Origin: Flavobacteriaceae bacterium
GTDB taxonomy: Bacteria; Bacteroidota; Bacteroidia; Flavobacteriales; Flavobacteriaceae
Length of the DNA: 64,000 nt
Direction of reading: 5' to 3'
Assembly: GCA_024762795.1 (NCBI GenBank)
Contig: JANTGS010000001.1
Coordinates: forward strand, 30,711 to 94,710
Of the stretch, positions 9,687-18,857 are shown one piece after another (the stretch's first letter is position 1; every line of letters begins with the position of its first letter). Below the pieces are notes generated by a model that was not told the origin of the DNA, did not search any database, and was given only the letters and a program-made list of their open reading frames with translations. The position numbers were made by a program, and so were the translations under genes.

Positions 9687-10802
9687 TTAAATAATAGTCG
9701 ATTGCCCCAGATCAATGTTTTCGGCATTGTAGAGCGAACTTTTCTTATCGATGATATAATCGCTGATGAATTCGCCAACATCGTTGGTGTGGTGAATCTC
9801 ATTTGAATTGATATCCGGTGTGGTGATTTGAAGTTCGATTGATTTTTCAACGGCTTGTCTCAGGGCTTCAGCTTCTTCATGAAGATCAAAATGTTCCAAA
9901 AGCATGGCAGCAGAAAGGATAGTGGCCAAGGGGTTGGCAACATTTTTACCTTTTGCCTTAGGAAAAGACCCGTGAACAGGTTCAAACATAGCGTAATGAT
10001 CGCCAATGGATGCTGATGAGGCCAGACCGATAGAACCTGAAATCACGCTGGCTTCATCGGAAAGGATATCTCCAAACATATTATCGGTAAGGATCACATC
10101 AAACTGACGTGGATTTAGGATCAACTGCATAGAAGCGGTATCTGCAAAAAGAAATTCCAGAGTAACTTCAGGGTACTCTTTTGCGATCTCCTTGGCTCTT
10201 CGTCTCCATAATCGTGAGGTTTCCAGGATATTAGCTTTGTCGACAAGGGTAAGTTTTCTTTTTCTTGATTTTGCTTTTTTAAAAGCAAGGTGTGTAATCC
10301 GATCAACTTCTGCAGCGGTGTAAGCACAATCGTCCTGAGCAGACCTCCTGTCAGCAGAAGTGCTTTTATCACCAAAATAAATACCTCCGGTAAGCTCTCT
10401 GAATATAAGAAAATCAGTTCCTTTGATTACTTTTTCTTTAATTGGAGATTTATGGATAAGAGGTTCGTAAGCAGCAGTGGGTCGAATATTTGCATATAAT
10501 CCCAGATCTTTACGGAGTTTAAGCAACCCTTGTTCGGGTCTGATTTTAGCATCCGGATCATTGTCGTATTTAAAATCACCAATGGCACCAAAAAGTATGG
10601 CATCTGATTCTTTACAGATATTCAGGGTTTCTTCGGGCAGTGGATTACCTGTTTTTTCAATAGCAGCACCGCCTACCTCTGCATAGTTGAAATTAAACTG
10701 ATGATTAAATTTTTGCGCTATGGCTTCTAAGACTTTTACAGCCTGTTCGGTGATCTCGGGACCTATACCATCACCCGGTAAGATCGCAATGTTTAAATTC
10801 AT
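9687..10802 (-). CDS. leuB: 3-isopropylmalate dehydrogenase
   Basis: 371 aa; MNLNIAILPGDGIGPEI ... LTDNMFGDILSDEASVISGSIGLASSASIG. Confidence 0.95.
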   Translation of the reverse strand: MNLNIAILPGDGIGPEITEQAVKVLEAIAQKFNHQFNFNYAEVGGAAIEKTGNPLPEETLNICKESDAILFGAIGDFKYDNDPDAKIRPEQGLLKLRKDLGLYANIRPTAAYEPLIHKSPIKEKVIKGTDFLIFRELTGGIYFGDKSTSADRRSAQDDCAYTAAEVDRITHLAFKKAKSRKRKLTLVDKANILETSRLWRRRAKEIAKEYPEVTLEFLFADTASMQLILNPRQFDVILTDNMFGDILSDEASVISGSIGLASSASIGDHYAMFEPVHGSFPKAKGKNVANPLATILSAAMLLEHFDLHEEAEALRQAVEKSIELQITTPDINSNEIHHTNDVGEFISDYIIDKKSSLYNAENIDLGQSTII

Positions 10803-10813
10803 TATAATATTTT

Positions 10814-11989
10814 TTACACTTCCACTTTCGTGATAAAGATATTACAATTTTCTATAATTTGATGGATATCATCATCAATAACTTCTTTTTTAATGTCGGC
10901 AAAGTTTAAAAACTCAGGATAAACTACATCCAGCTGATCTTTAGTTAAATGATAACCTAAGTTTTTGGCTCTGAATGCTAAAGCTGCCCTTCCGCTTCTG
11001 GCAGTTAAAACGATAGAAGATTCGGTTAAACCAACATCTTCCGGATTCATGATCTCATAAGTATCACGATTCTTGATCACTCCGTCCTGGTGGATCCCTG
11101 AACTGTGTGCAAAAGCATTTTCTCCTACCACGGCTTTATTAGGTTGTACGGTAATGCCCATACTTTCCTGAACCAGTTGACTGGTACTGTGTAATAAGCG
11201 GGTATTTACATTGGTATCCAGGTTAAGATAAGGGTGCTGTTTTAAGATCATTACCACTTCTTCCAAAGCTGTATTACCGGCTCTTTCACCAATTCCGTTG
11301 ATGGTACACTCAATTTGTCTTGCACCATTTAATGCTCCGGAAATTGAATTTGCAGTGGCCATACCCAGGTCATTATGGCAATGACAGGAAATAATTACAT
11401 CATCAATTCCTTTTACGTTTTCTTTTAAATATTTAATTTTTGCTCCGTATTCTTCAGGTAAACAATAACCTGTAGTATCGGGAATATTTAATACCGTTGC
11501 ACCTGATTTAATAACTTCTTCACAAATTTTTGCAAGAAATTCATTATCGGTTCTTCCGGCATCTTCCGCAAAGAATTCTACGTCATTAACAAAAGTTTTG
11601 GCATAGCTTACTGCTTCTTTTGCTCTTTCGAGGATCTTTTCACGTGTAGAATTAAATTTATATCTGATATGAGAATCGGAAGTTCCGATACCTGTATGAA
11701 TTCTTGGTTTTACAGCATACTGAAGTGCCTGGGCAGCAGCTTCAATATCTTTTTGATTGGCTCTGGTAAGACCACAAACGGTCGCATTTTTGACTAATTT
11801 AGAAATTTCAGCTACCGATTCAAAATCACCCGGACTAGAGATTGGGAATCCAGCTTCGATTACATCTACCCCCAGCAGATCCAAACGCTCGGCAATTACT
11901 AATTTTTGTTTGGTATTTAATTTACATCCCGGGACCTGTTCACCGTCTCTAAGGGTTGTGTCAAATATTTGAACCTTATCTGTACTCAT
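10814..11989 (-). CDS. leuA: 2-isopropylmalate synthase
   Basis: [29 protein letters not shown]. The ORF runs to 12022, but the likely start is MSTDKVQ at 11989. Confidence 0.92.
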   Translation of the reverse strand: MSTDKVQIFDTTLRDGEQVPGCKLNTKQKLVIAERLDLLGVDVIEAGFPISSPGDFESVAEISKLVKNATVCGLTRANQKDIEAAAQALQYAVKPRIHTGIGTSDSHIRYKFNSTREKILERAKEAVSYAKTFVNDVEFFAEDAGRTDNEFLAKICEEVIKSGATVLNIPDTTGYCLPEEYGAKIKYLKENVKGIDDVIISCHCHNDLGMATANSISGALNGARQIECTINGIGERAGNTALEEVVMILKQHPYLNLDTNVNTRLLHSTSQLVQESMGITVQPNKAVVGENAFAHSSGIHQDGVIKNRDTYEIMNPEDVGLTESSIVLTARSGRAALAFRAKNLGYHLTKDQLDVVYPEFLNFADIKKEVIDDDIHQIIENCNIFITKVEV

Positions 11990-12138
11990 TTTTTTAACTA
12001 TTTTATCACAATTAATATTCAAAAATAAACAGGTTAATACTACCTTTGTTTTTGCTTTTTCGGTTCTTTACTATATTCAAGGTCAAATCAATATATATAA
12101 AAACCTGAAAAACAAATATATAACTGTATTATATTACG

Positions 12139-13674
12139 ATGTCTATGATTAAAAAAGATGCACTTTTTTTATTGATTAAATCATTATCCAAATCGGAAAA
12201 AAGACAATTTAAACTCTATGCAGGCAGATTAGGGGTAAATGCAGAAAAGAATTTTATGGCCTTATTTATGGTGCTGGATCGTCTTGATGAATTTGATGAA
12301 AGCATAATTCTGAAACGCACTAATATTAAAAAACAACAATTATCCAATGCCAAAGCGCATTTGTACAAACAGATCCTGATCAGTTTAAGACTGAACCCTG
12401 CACATCAAAGCACAAAAGTACAGATTAGGGAACAACTCGATTTTGCTTCGATCTTATATTATAAAGGATTGCATAAGCAAAGTCTAAAAGTTCTTGAAAA
12501 GGCAAAACATCTGGCCATGAACAATTTTGAGAATAATCTGGCCTTTGAGATTGTTGAGCTTGAAAAAGTTATTGAATCACAGTATATTACCCGAAGTTTG
12601 CAGTCGAGAGCTGATGATCTGACACGACAATCGGAAGATTTGAGTAACAAAACCCTTATCTTAAGTGAGTTGTCAAATCTATCCCTGCAGTTGTACGGAC
12701 TTCTGTTGAAAAAGGGTTATGTTAGAAATGATGAGGATTATCAGAATATTAAAGAGTTCTTTCACTCAAAAATACCAGATTATCAATTAGATCAACTTGG
12801 ATTTAAAGAAAAGCTATACTTGAATAAGGCATATCTGTGGTATAATTTTATCATTCAGGAGTTTGTTTCCTGTTATAAGTATTCGCAAAGGTGGGTAGAT
12901 CTGTTTACTGCCAATCCTCAAATGAAAAAGACCAATCCTGTTTTTTATCTAAAGGGAATCAATTATCTGCTTGAATCACTTTTTCTGATCAAACATTCGG
13001 TAAAATTTGAAGAGGTTTTAAATAACTTTAAGGTAGAGTACAAAGATAAAAAATCATTTACCAACGAAAATACAAAATCGTTGGCCACACTAACCTATTA
13101 CCAAAACAAACTGAATTTATATTTTCTTAAAGGAGAATTTACTGAAGGTACTAAATTTGTACCCAAGGTTTTACAAAAACTTAAATACATAGAACAAACT
13201 TTCGATGAGCATCATATCATGGTTTTTTATTATAAGATTGCCAGTATGTATTTTGGTGCTCAGGATAATGATTTGTGTATTTTTTATCTGGGTAAGATTA
13301 TTAACAACAGAGATTTGAAAATGCGTGAGGACTTATTGTGTTTTAGCAGAATACTGAATCTGGTAGCACACTATGAAGCCGGTTATGATCAAAATCTTGA
13401 CGCTCTGATCAAATCAACCTATAAATTCCTGATCAAGATGGATGACATGCATATCGTTCAGAAAAAGATTATGACTTTTTTAAGAAAACTGGGTTCTATT
13501 TATCCGCATGAGATCAAGGCAGCTTTTAAGGAATTGTATGATGAATTAAAGGTATTTGAAAATCATCCTTACGAAAAAAGATCATTTATGTATCTCGATA
13601 TTTTATCCTGGTTAGAGAGTAAAATTCAGGGAATTCCGGTTGAATCTATTATTAAGAATAAATTAAATAAGTAA
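12139..13674 (+). CDS. Conserved hypothetical protein (helical, repeat-rich)
   Basis: 511-aa ORF with consistent coding character; no recognisable domain. Confidence 0.75.
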   Translation: MSMIKKDALFLLIKSLSKSEKRQFKLYAGRLGVNAEKNFMALFMVLDRLDEFDESIILKRTNIKKQQLSNAKAHLYKQILISLRLNPAHQSTKVQIREQLDFASILYYKGLHKQSLKVLEKAKHLAMNNFENNLAFEIVELEKVIESQYITRSLQSRADDLTRQSEDLSNKTLILSELSNLSLQLYGLLLKKGYVRNDEDYQNIKEFFHSKIPDYQLDQLGFKEKLYLNKAYLWYNFIIQEFVSCYKYSQRWVDLFTANPQMKKTNPVFYLKGINYLLESLFLIKHSVKFEEVLNNFKVEYKDKKSFTNENTKSLATLTYYQNKLNLYFLKGEFTEGTKFVPKVLQKLKYIEQTFDEHHIMVFYYKIASMYFGAQDNDLCIFYLGKIINNRDLKMREDLLCFSRILNLVAHYEAGYDQNLDALIKSTYKFLIKMDDMHIVQKKIMTFLRKLGSIYPHEIKAAFKELYDELKVFENHPYEKRSFMYLDILSWLESKIQGIPVESIIKNKLNK

Positions 13675-13680
13675 AAAGGA

Positions 13681-14517
13681 ATGTATAAGTCTGTTTTACA
13701 AACACTCTTGCTTATTTTTTATTACAGTTTTTCTATAGCTCAGATCTTAAATATTCCACCAAGAAATCAAGCAGATAAGAATGGAAGTCAGATAATCAGT
13801 GATATTAGGAATATGCCATTGGATGAGCGAGAAGACTTTATTTTTAAAGAAGTATCAAAGGGCAATATACCTGTTTTTTACAGAAAGATGTCTGCTGTTG
13901 CTGATAGTGCACTCATTGATGGAGAATACAAACATATTGTTTACTATGTAATCCCTGATTATTTAGCTTTAGGCAGCAATCATAATTATTTTCTGTGTCC
14001 GATGAGCCCAATTTTAGGACAAAAAATTGCAAATAAACTTAATTGCACTTTACCTACCCGGAAAATGGTAAATCAAATATGGAATGCTGCGACAGTTAAA
14101 ATAAGACCGGAACCCATTCCTCCGGGTCCTGAAATGACAACAATTCCTGTTTTTGCCATTCACAATTCGATGGTTTGGGATGCACGCCGAAACTTTCTTT
14201 CTGAGAATCCTTTAGGTTCTTTGGTAAGTGGAAATAAAAAAGATGTGGTTATCAGTAATTTAATCTATAGTTCATCACCTCCCGGAAGAGTCGTTATCTA
14301 TGGCTGGCATGATGTCTCAGGCAAAAACATCCAGCCACTATATGCCGGACACTCTGATAATTATGCCGATTATAGTCATGGAATCAGATTAATACAAAAC
14401 GAAGTGTATGTAGATGGAGATACATTGCAGGTAAAAGATGTGTTAATGTCACCAAAATTAAACTTGTTATTAAGTGATGAAGGTGTTATTTCTGCTCCTT
14501 ATTATCCCATCAAGTAA
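13681..14517 (+). CDS. Hypothetical secreted protein
   Basis: 278 aa, N-terminal signal peptide; motif YGWHDVSGKNIQPLYAGHSDNYADYSHGIRLI. Confidence 0.7.
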   Translation: MYKSVLQTLLLIFYYSFSIAQILNIPPRNQADKNGSQIISDIRNMPLDEREDFIFKEVSKGNIPVFYRKMSAVADSALIDGEYKHIVYYVIPDYLALGSNHNYFLCPMSPILGQKIANKLNCTLPTRKMVNQIWNAATVKIRPEPIPPGPEMTTIPVFAIHNSMVWDARRNFLSENPLGSLVSGNKKDVVISNLIYSSSPPGRVVIYGWHDVSGKNIQPLYAGHSDNYADYSHGIRLIQNEVYVDGDTLQVKDVLMSPKLNLLLSDEGVISAPYYPIK

Positions 14518-14590
14518 TTCTTTTTAGGATTTTCTCAGATTTCCGAAAGAATCTTTGTCTTAGGAACTAAAAAAGAATAAATTAAAATAC

Positions 14591-14598
14591 TATATTTG
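14591..14598 (+). promoter_or_regulatory. Candidate -7 box of the ilv operon promoter (TATATTTG)
   Basis: Exact match to the Bacteroidota TAnnTTTG -7 consensus, 28 nt before the leader ORF; no convincing -33 element seen. Confidence 0.5.
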
Positions 14599-14626
14599 CT
14601 CAGTTAAATATTTACTCAAATAAAAA

Positions 14627-14698
14627 ATGAATATTTTAGGTTTAAATATCAACACTATTATTTCCATTATTATTCTTTCGAATAAGCATAGGAGGTAG
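14627..14698 (+). CDS. ilv leader peptide MNILGLNINTIISIIILSNKHRR
   Basis: 23 codons: 7 Ile and 3 Leu, including I-I-S-I-I-I-L; followed by an intrinsic terminator and then ilvB. Confidence 0.85.
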   Translation: MNILGLNINTIISIIILSNKHRR

Positions 14699-14724
14699 TT
14701 TGATATTTAATACATCAGCGAAGG

Positions 14725-14752
14725 CTTCCTAATTTTTAGGAAGTTTTTTTTT
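14725..14752 (+). terminator. Attenuator terminator of the ilv operon
   Basis: Perfect 8-bp stem CTTCCTAA-TTT-TTAGGAAG followed by 9 T. Confidence 0.88.
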
Positions 14753-14815
14753 GTTTTAAACTTTGTAAATATAAAAAGTTAACACATTGAAACATAGTAA
14801 AATAAGGTGAGTTGA

Positions 14816-14986
14816 TATGTATTGGATGTTGTAAAAAAACAGATAAGTAAAAATAAGGGTGGAGATGGCTTTTTATTTTTGGAGTTAATTCTACAAGAAT
14901 TGAACAGTTGGCCTAATGTTTATACAGGTACACTAAAAGGGACTGAAGTAATTAAGATTAGCAACGAGAAATATCTCAAGGAATAA
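14816..14986 (+). other. Small open frame without ATG (possible gene remnant)
   Basis: YVLDVVKKQISKNKGGDGFLFLELILQELNSWPNVYTGTLKGTEVIKISNEKYLKE* between the attenuator and ilvB; the frame opens after a TGA. Confidence 0.35.
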
Positions 14987-14997
14987 ATATTATAGGT

Positions 14998-16752
14998 ATG
15001 GAAACAATAACCAAAACAAAATTACCTGAGAAGGAGGTAAAACAAGAGTTTAAAAAGGAAACTACTGTCAAAATTCAAGGCTCTGAAGCTGTTGTCAGAA
15101 GTTTGATCGAAGAAGGCGCTGATTTGATTTTCGGGTATCCGGGTGGAGCTATCATGCCTGTTTATGATGAATTTTATAAAGTTCAGGATAAGATTCATCA
15201 CGTGCTTACCCGTCATGAACAGGGTGCAATTCACGCTGCTCAGGGTTTTGCCAGATCTTCAGGAAAAGTAGGGGTTGTTATTGCAACATCAGGTCCCGGG
15301 GCTACCAACTTGATAACCGGTATAGCTGATGCTCAGATCGATTCAACTCCGCTGGTATGTATTACCGGGCAGGTAGGATCAAATTTACTGGGAAGTGATG
15401 CTTTTCAGGAAACTGATGTTGTAAGTATTTCCACACCGGTTACCAAATGGAATTATCAGGTTACAAAAGCCTCTGAGATCCCTGCAGTGATTGCCAAGGC
15501 ATTTTATATTGCCAAATCCGGTCGTCCGGGTCCGGTATTGATCGATATTACAAAAGATGCTCAGTTTGAAGAATTCGATTTCAGTTATAAAAAATGTGAA
15601 AAAATAAGAAGTTATCATCCCGTGCCAAAAATGGATCCTGAAAAGGTGAAGGAAGCTGCTGATATGATCAATAAAGCTAAAAAACCCTTTGTGGTCTTTG
15701 GACAGGGAGTTGTTTTGGCTCAGGCAGAAAAGGAATTTAAGGATTTTATAGAAAAAGCTGATATTCCTGCTGCTTCCACATTATTAGGCCTTTCGGCATT
15801 ACCCACTGATCACAATCTAAATATGGGAATGGTAGGAATGCACGGTCATTATGCTCCTAATGTGCTTACCAACGAATGCGATGTACTTATTGCTATTGGT
15901 ATGCGTTTTGACGATCGGGTAACCGGCAGCCTGGATACTTATGCCAAACAGGCAAAGATTATTCATTTTGATATTGATCCAGCCGAAATAGATAAGAATG
16001 TAAAAACCGATATCGCTGTTTTGGGTACTGTAAAGGAAACTCTGGCAGAACTTATTCCGATGATTGATAAGAATAAAAATCAGAAATGGCATCAGGAATT
16101 CCATGATCTTAGAAAAATTGAATACGATCGAATCATTCATCCGCAAACTAAACCTACTCAGGAAAAATTAACCATGGGAGAGGTAATAGCGGCCGTTAAT
16201 GAACAAACTAACGGGGATGCTATTCTCGTTTCGGATGTTGGACAAAATCAAATGATGACCAGCCGTTACGGTAAATTCAACACTACAAAAAGCAAGATCA
16301 CATCGGGTGGGCTTGGAACCATGGGATTTGGATTACCTGCTGCCATGGGGGCAAAATTAGGGCGTCCGGACAGAGAAGTGGTTGCTTTTATCGGTGATGG
16401 AGGTTTTCAAATGACCATTCAGGAACTGGGAACCATTATGCAAACAAAAATTCCGGTGAAGATCGTTGTGCTAAACAATGAATTCTTAGGAATGGTAAGA
16501 CAATGGCAGGAACTTTTCTTTGATCGTCGATATGCATCAACTGTAATGACCAATCCGGATTTTGTTAAGATTGTTGAAGGTTATGGAATCAAAGCTCAAA
16601 GGGTTTCAAAAAGGGAAAACCTGAAAGATGCCATCGCCGATATGATCGCATCAGAAGATGCATATTTTGTTGAGGTTATTGTAGAAAAAGAAGAAAATGT
16701 ATTCCCAATGATACCTTCAGGAGCTTCTGTTTCTGATGTAAGATTAAAATAA
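14998..16752 (+). CDS. ilvB: Acetolactate synthase large subunit
   Basis: 584 aa; ThDP enzyme: LIFGYPGGAIMPVYDEF, VAFIGDGGFQMTIQEL. Confidence 0.95.
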   Translation: METITKTKLPEKEVKQEFKKETTVKIQGSEAVVRSLIEEGADLIFGYPGGAIMPVYDEFYKVQDKIHHVLTRHEQGAIHAAQGFARSSGKVGVVIATSGPGATNLITGIADAQIDSTPLVCITGQVGSNLLGSDAFQETDVVSISTPVTKWNYQVTKASEIPAVIAKAFYIAKSGRPGPVLIDITKDAQFEEFDFSYKKCEKIRSYHPVPKMDPEKVKEAADMINKAKKPFVVFGQGVVLAQAEKEFKDFIEKADIPAASTLLGLSALPTDHNLNMGMVGMHGHYAPNVLTNECDVLIAIGMRFDDRVTGSLDTYAKQAKIIHFDIDPAEIDKNVKTDIAVLGTVKETLAELIPMIDKNKNQKWHQEFHDLRKIEYDRIIHPQTKPTQEKLTMGEVIAAVNEQTNGDAILVSDVGQNQMMTSRYGKFNTTKSKITSGGLGTMGFGLPAAMGAKLGRPDREVVAFIGDGGFQMTIQELGTIMQTKIPVKIVVLNNEFLGMVRQWQELFFDRRYASTVMTNPDFVKIVEGYGIKAQRVSKRENLKDAIADMIASEDAYFVEVIVEKEENVFPMIPSGASVSDVRLK

Positions 16753-16759
16753 AAAGAAA

Positions 16760-17284
16760 ATGGAAAAACAATTATATACCATATCGGTTTACACCGAAAA
16801 TAATTTAGGTTTGTTGAACAGAATTGCAACAATCTTCCTGAAAAGACATGTCAATATCGAGAGTTTAACCGTTTCGAGTACAGAGATAGAGCATGTATCC
16901 CGTTTTATAATCGTTGCCTATATAACAGAGGATGAGGTCAAAAAAATAATAAAACAGATCGAGAAGCAAATTGAGGTGATCAAGGCCTTTTATCATACTA
17001 ATGATGAAGCTATTTACCTGCAATCGGCATTGTTTAAAGTGAAGTCAGAACTTTTGTTCGAAAAAAGGCAAATTCAGAATATCATTAAAAAGAGCAATGC
17101 CCGTATAGTTACGGTAAATCCCGAGTTCTTTGTCCTTGAGAAATCAGGAAGAAAAGAAGAAATTGAGGAACTTTATGATGGATTGGCTGAATATGGAATT
17201 ATGCAGTTTGTAAGATCCGGAAGAATCTCTGTAACCAAGGAAGAGATGAAAATAACCGAACTATTGGAAAAAGAATTAGTTTAA
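16760..17284 (+). CDS. ilvN: Acetolactate synthase small subunit (ACT domain)
   Basis: 174 aa; YTISVYTENNLGLLNRIATIFLKRHVNIESLTVS. Confidence 0.93.
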   Translation: MEKQLYTISVYTENNLGLLNRIATIFLKRHVNIESLTVSSTEIEHVSRFIIVAYITEDEVKKIIKQIEKQIEVIKAFYHTNDEAIYLQSALFKVKSELLFEKRQIQNIIKKSNARIVTVNPEFFVLEKSGRKEEIEELYDGLAEYGIMQFVRSGRISVTKEEMKITELLEKELV

Positions 17285-17302
17285 TAAAATATTAATAACA
17301 GA

Positions 17303-18778
17303 ATGACAAATTATTTTAATACACTGCCGCTAAGAGAACAACTGGAACAGTTGGGAAAATGCAGATTTATGGATGCTTCTGAATTCTCAGATGGAGTTTC
17401 CGCACTAAAAGGAAAAAAAATAGTAATTGTAGGTTGTGGTGCACAGGGACTCAATCAGGGCTTGAATATGCGTGATTCAGGACTTGATATAAGTTACGCC
17501 CTTAGGGAAGGAGCCATTGCAGAAAAAAGACAATCGTACAAAAATGCTATAGAAAATGATTTTAAGGTGGGAACCTATAAGGAAATGATCCCATCTGCTG
17601 ATCTGGTTTGTAATCTTACACCGGATAAACAACATACTTCAGTTATCAGTGCCATTATGCCATTGATGAAAAAAGGAGCCGCATTGTCTTACTCCCATGG
17701 TTTTAATATTGTGGAAGAAGGAATGCAGGTAAGAAAAGATCTTACAGTGATCATGGTGGCCCCCAAGTCGCCTGGATCAGAAGTTAGGGAAGAATACAAA
17801 CGTGGTTTTGGCGTTCCTACCCTGATTGCTGTTCACCCTGAAAATGATCCGGAAGGTAAAGGTCTGGATTATGCAAAAGCTTATGCCGTTGCCACAGGAG
17901 GTGATAAGGCAGGTGTACTGGAATCTTCTTTTGTTGCAGAGGTAAAATCCGATCTGATGGGAGAACAAACCATTCTTTGTGGCGTATTACAAACCGGATC
18001 TATTTTGAGTTTTGATAAAATGATCGAAAAAGGAATTGAGCCGGGATATGCGGCCAAACTGGTACAATACGGATGGGAAACCATTACTGAGGCGCTGAAA
18101 CATGGGGGAATTACCAACATGATGGATCGTCTTTCAAATCCTGCTAAGATCAAAGCCTTTGAGCTGGCTGAAGAACTGAAAGAGATCATGAAACCATTGT
18201 TTAACAAGCATATGGATGATATCATGTCGGGAGAATTCTCAAAAACCATGATGGAAGACTGGGGAAATGATGATAAAGATCTGCTAAAATGGAGAGCTGC
18301 TACAGGAGAAACTGCTTTTGAAAAAACTGAGGCAATCGATAAAGAGATCCCCGAACAGGAATATTTTGATCATGGTGTATTACTGGTGGCTTTTGTAAAA
18401 GCAGGTGTTGAGCTGGCTTTTGAAACCATGACAGATTCAGGAATTATAGAAGAATCAGCTTATTATGAATCTTTACATGAAACCCCTCTTATTGCCAATA
18501 CCATTGCACGTAAGAAATTGTATGAAATGAACAGAACTATCTCTGATACAGCAGAGTACGGATGTTATCTGTTCGATCATGCCTGTCAGCCACTTTTAGG
18601 CGATTTTATGAAAAAGATCGATACGGATGTGATTGGTAAAAAATATGCTGCTGATAAAGATAACGGAGTAGATAATCAGCAATTGATCGCCGTAAATGAA
18701 ATCATTCGTTACCATCCGGTTGAGGTTGTAGGTTATGAATTGAGAGAAGCGATGACTGCCATGACTAAGGTTGTTTAG
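17303..18778 (+). CDS. ilvC: Ketol-acid reductoisomerase (long, class II form)
   Basis: 491 aa; [32 protein letters not shown]. Confidence 0.95.
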   Translation: MTNYFNTLPLREQLEQLGKCRFMDASEFSDGVSALKGKKIVIVGCGAQGLNQGLNMRDSGLDISYALREGAIAEKRQSYKNAIENDFKVGTYKEMIPSADLVCNLTPDKQHTSVISAIMPLMKKGAALSYSHGFNIVEEGMQVRKDLTVIMVAPKSPGSEVREEYKRGFGVPTLIAVHPENDPEGKGLDYAKAYAVATGGDKAGVLESSFVAEVKSDLMGEQTILCGVLQTGSILSFDKMIEKGIEPGYAAKLVQYGWETITEALKHGGITNMMDRLSNPAKIKAFELAEELKEIMKPLFNKHMDDIMSGEFSKTMMEDWGNDDKDLLKWRAATGETAFEKTEAIDKEIPEQEYFDHGVLLVAFVKAGVELAFETMTDSGIIEESAYYESLHETPLIANTIARKKLYEMNRTISDTAEYGCYLFDHACQPLLGDFMKKIDTDVIGKKYAADKDNGVDNQQLIAVNEIIRYHPVEVVGYELREAMTAMTKVV

Positions 18779-18802
18779 TCTGAATAATTATTTATTTGAG
18801 TT

Positions 18803-18841
18803 AAACCACCGTATTCTTTCCTAGAATTTGGTGGTTTTTTG
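18803..18841 (+). terminator. Intrinsic terminator between ilvC and ilvA
   Basis: AAACCACC...GGTGGTTT outer stem with inner ATTCT/AGAAT, followed by TTTT. Confidence 0.7.
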
Positions 18842-18857
18842 TTATATTTAGAAATCT

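Noticed and set aside
11990-12138. Leu-rich leader peptide upstream of leuA
   Set aside because: No ATG-initiated short ORF and no terminator hairpin on the minus strand in this interval.
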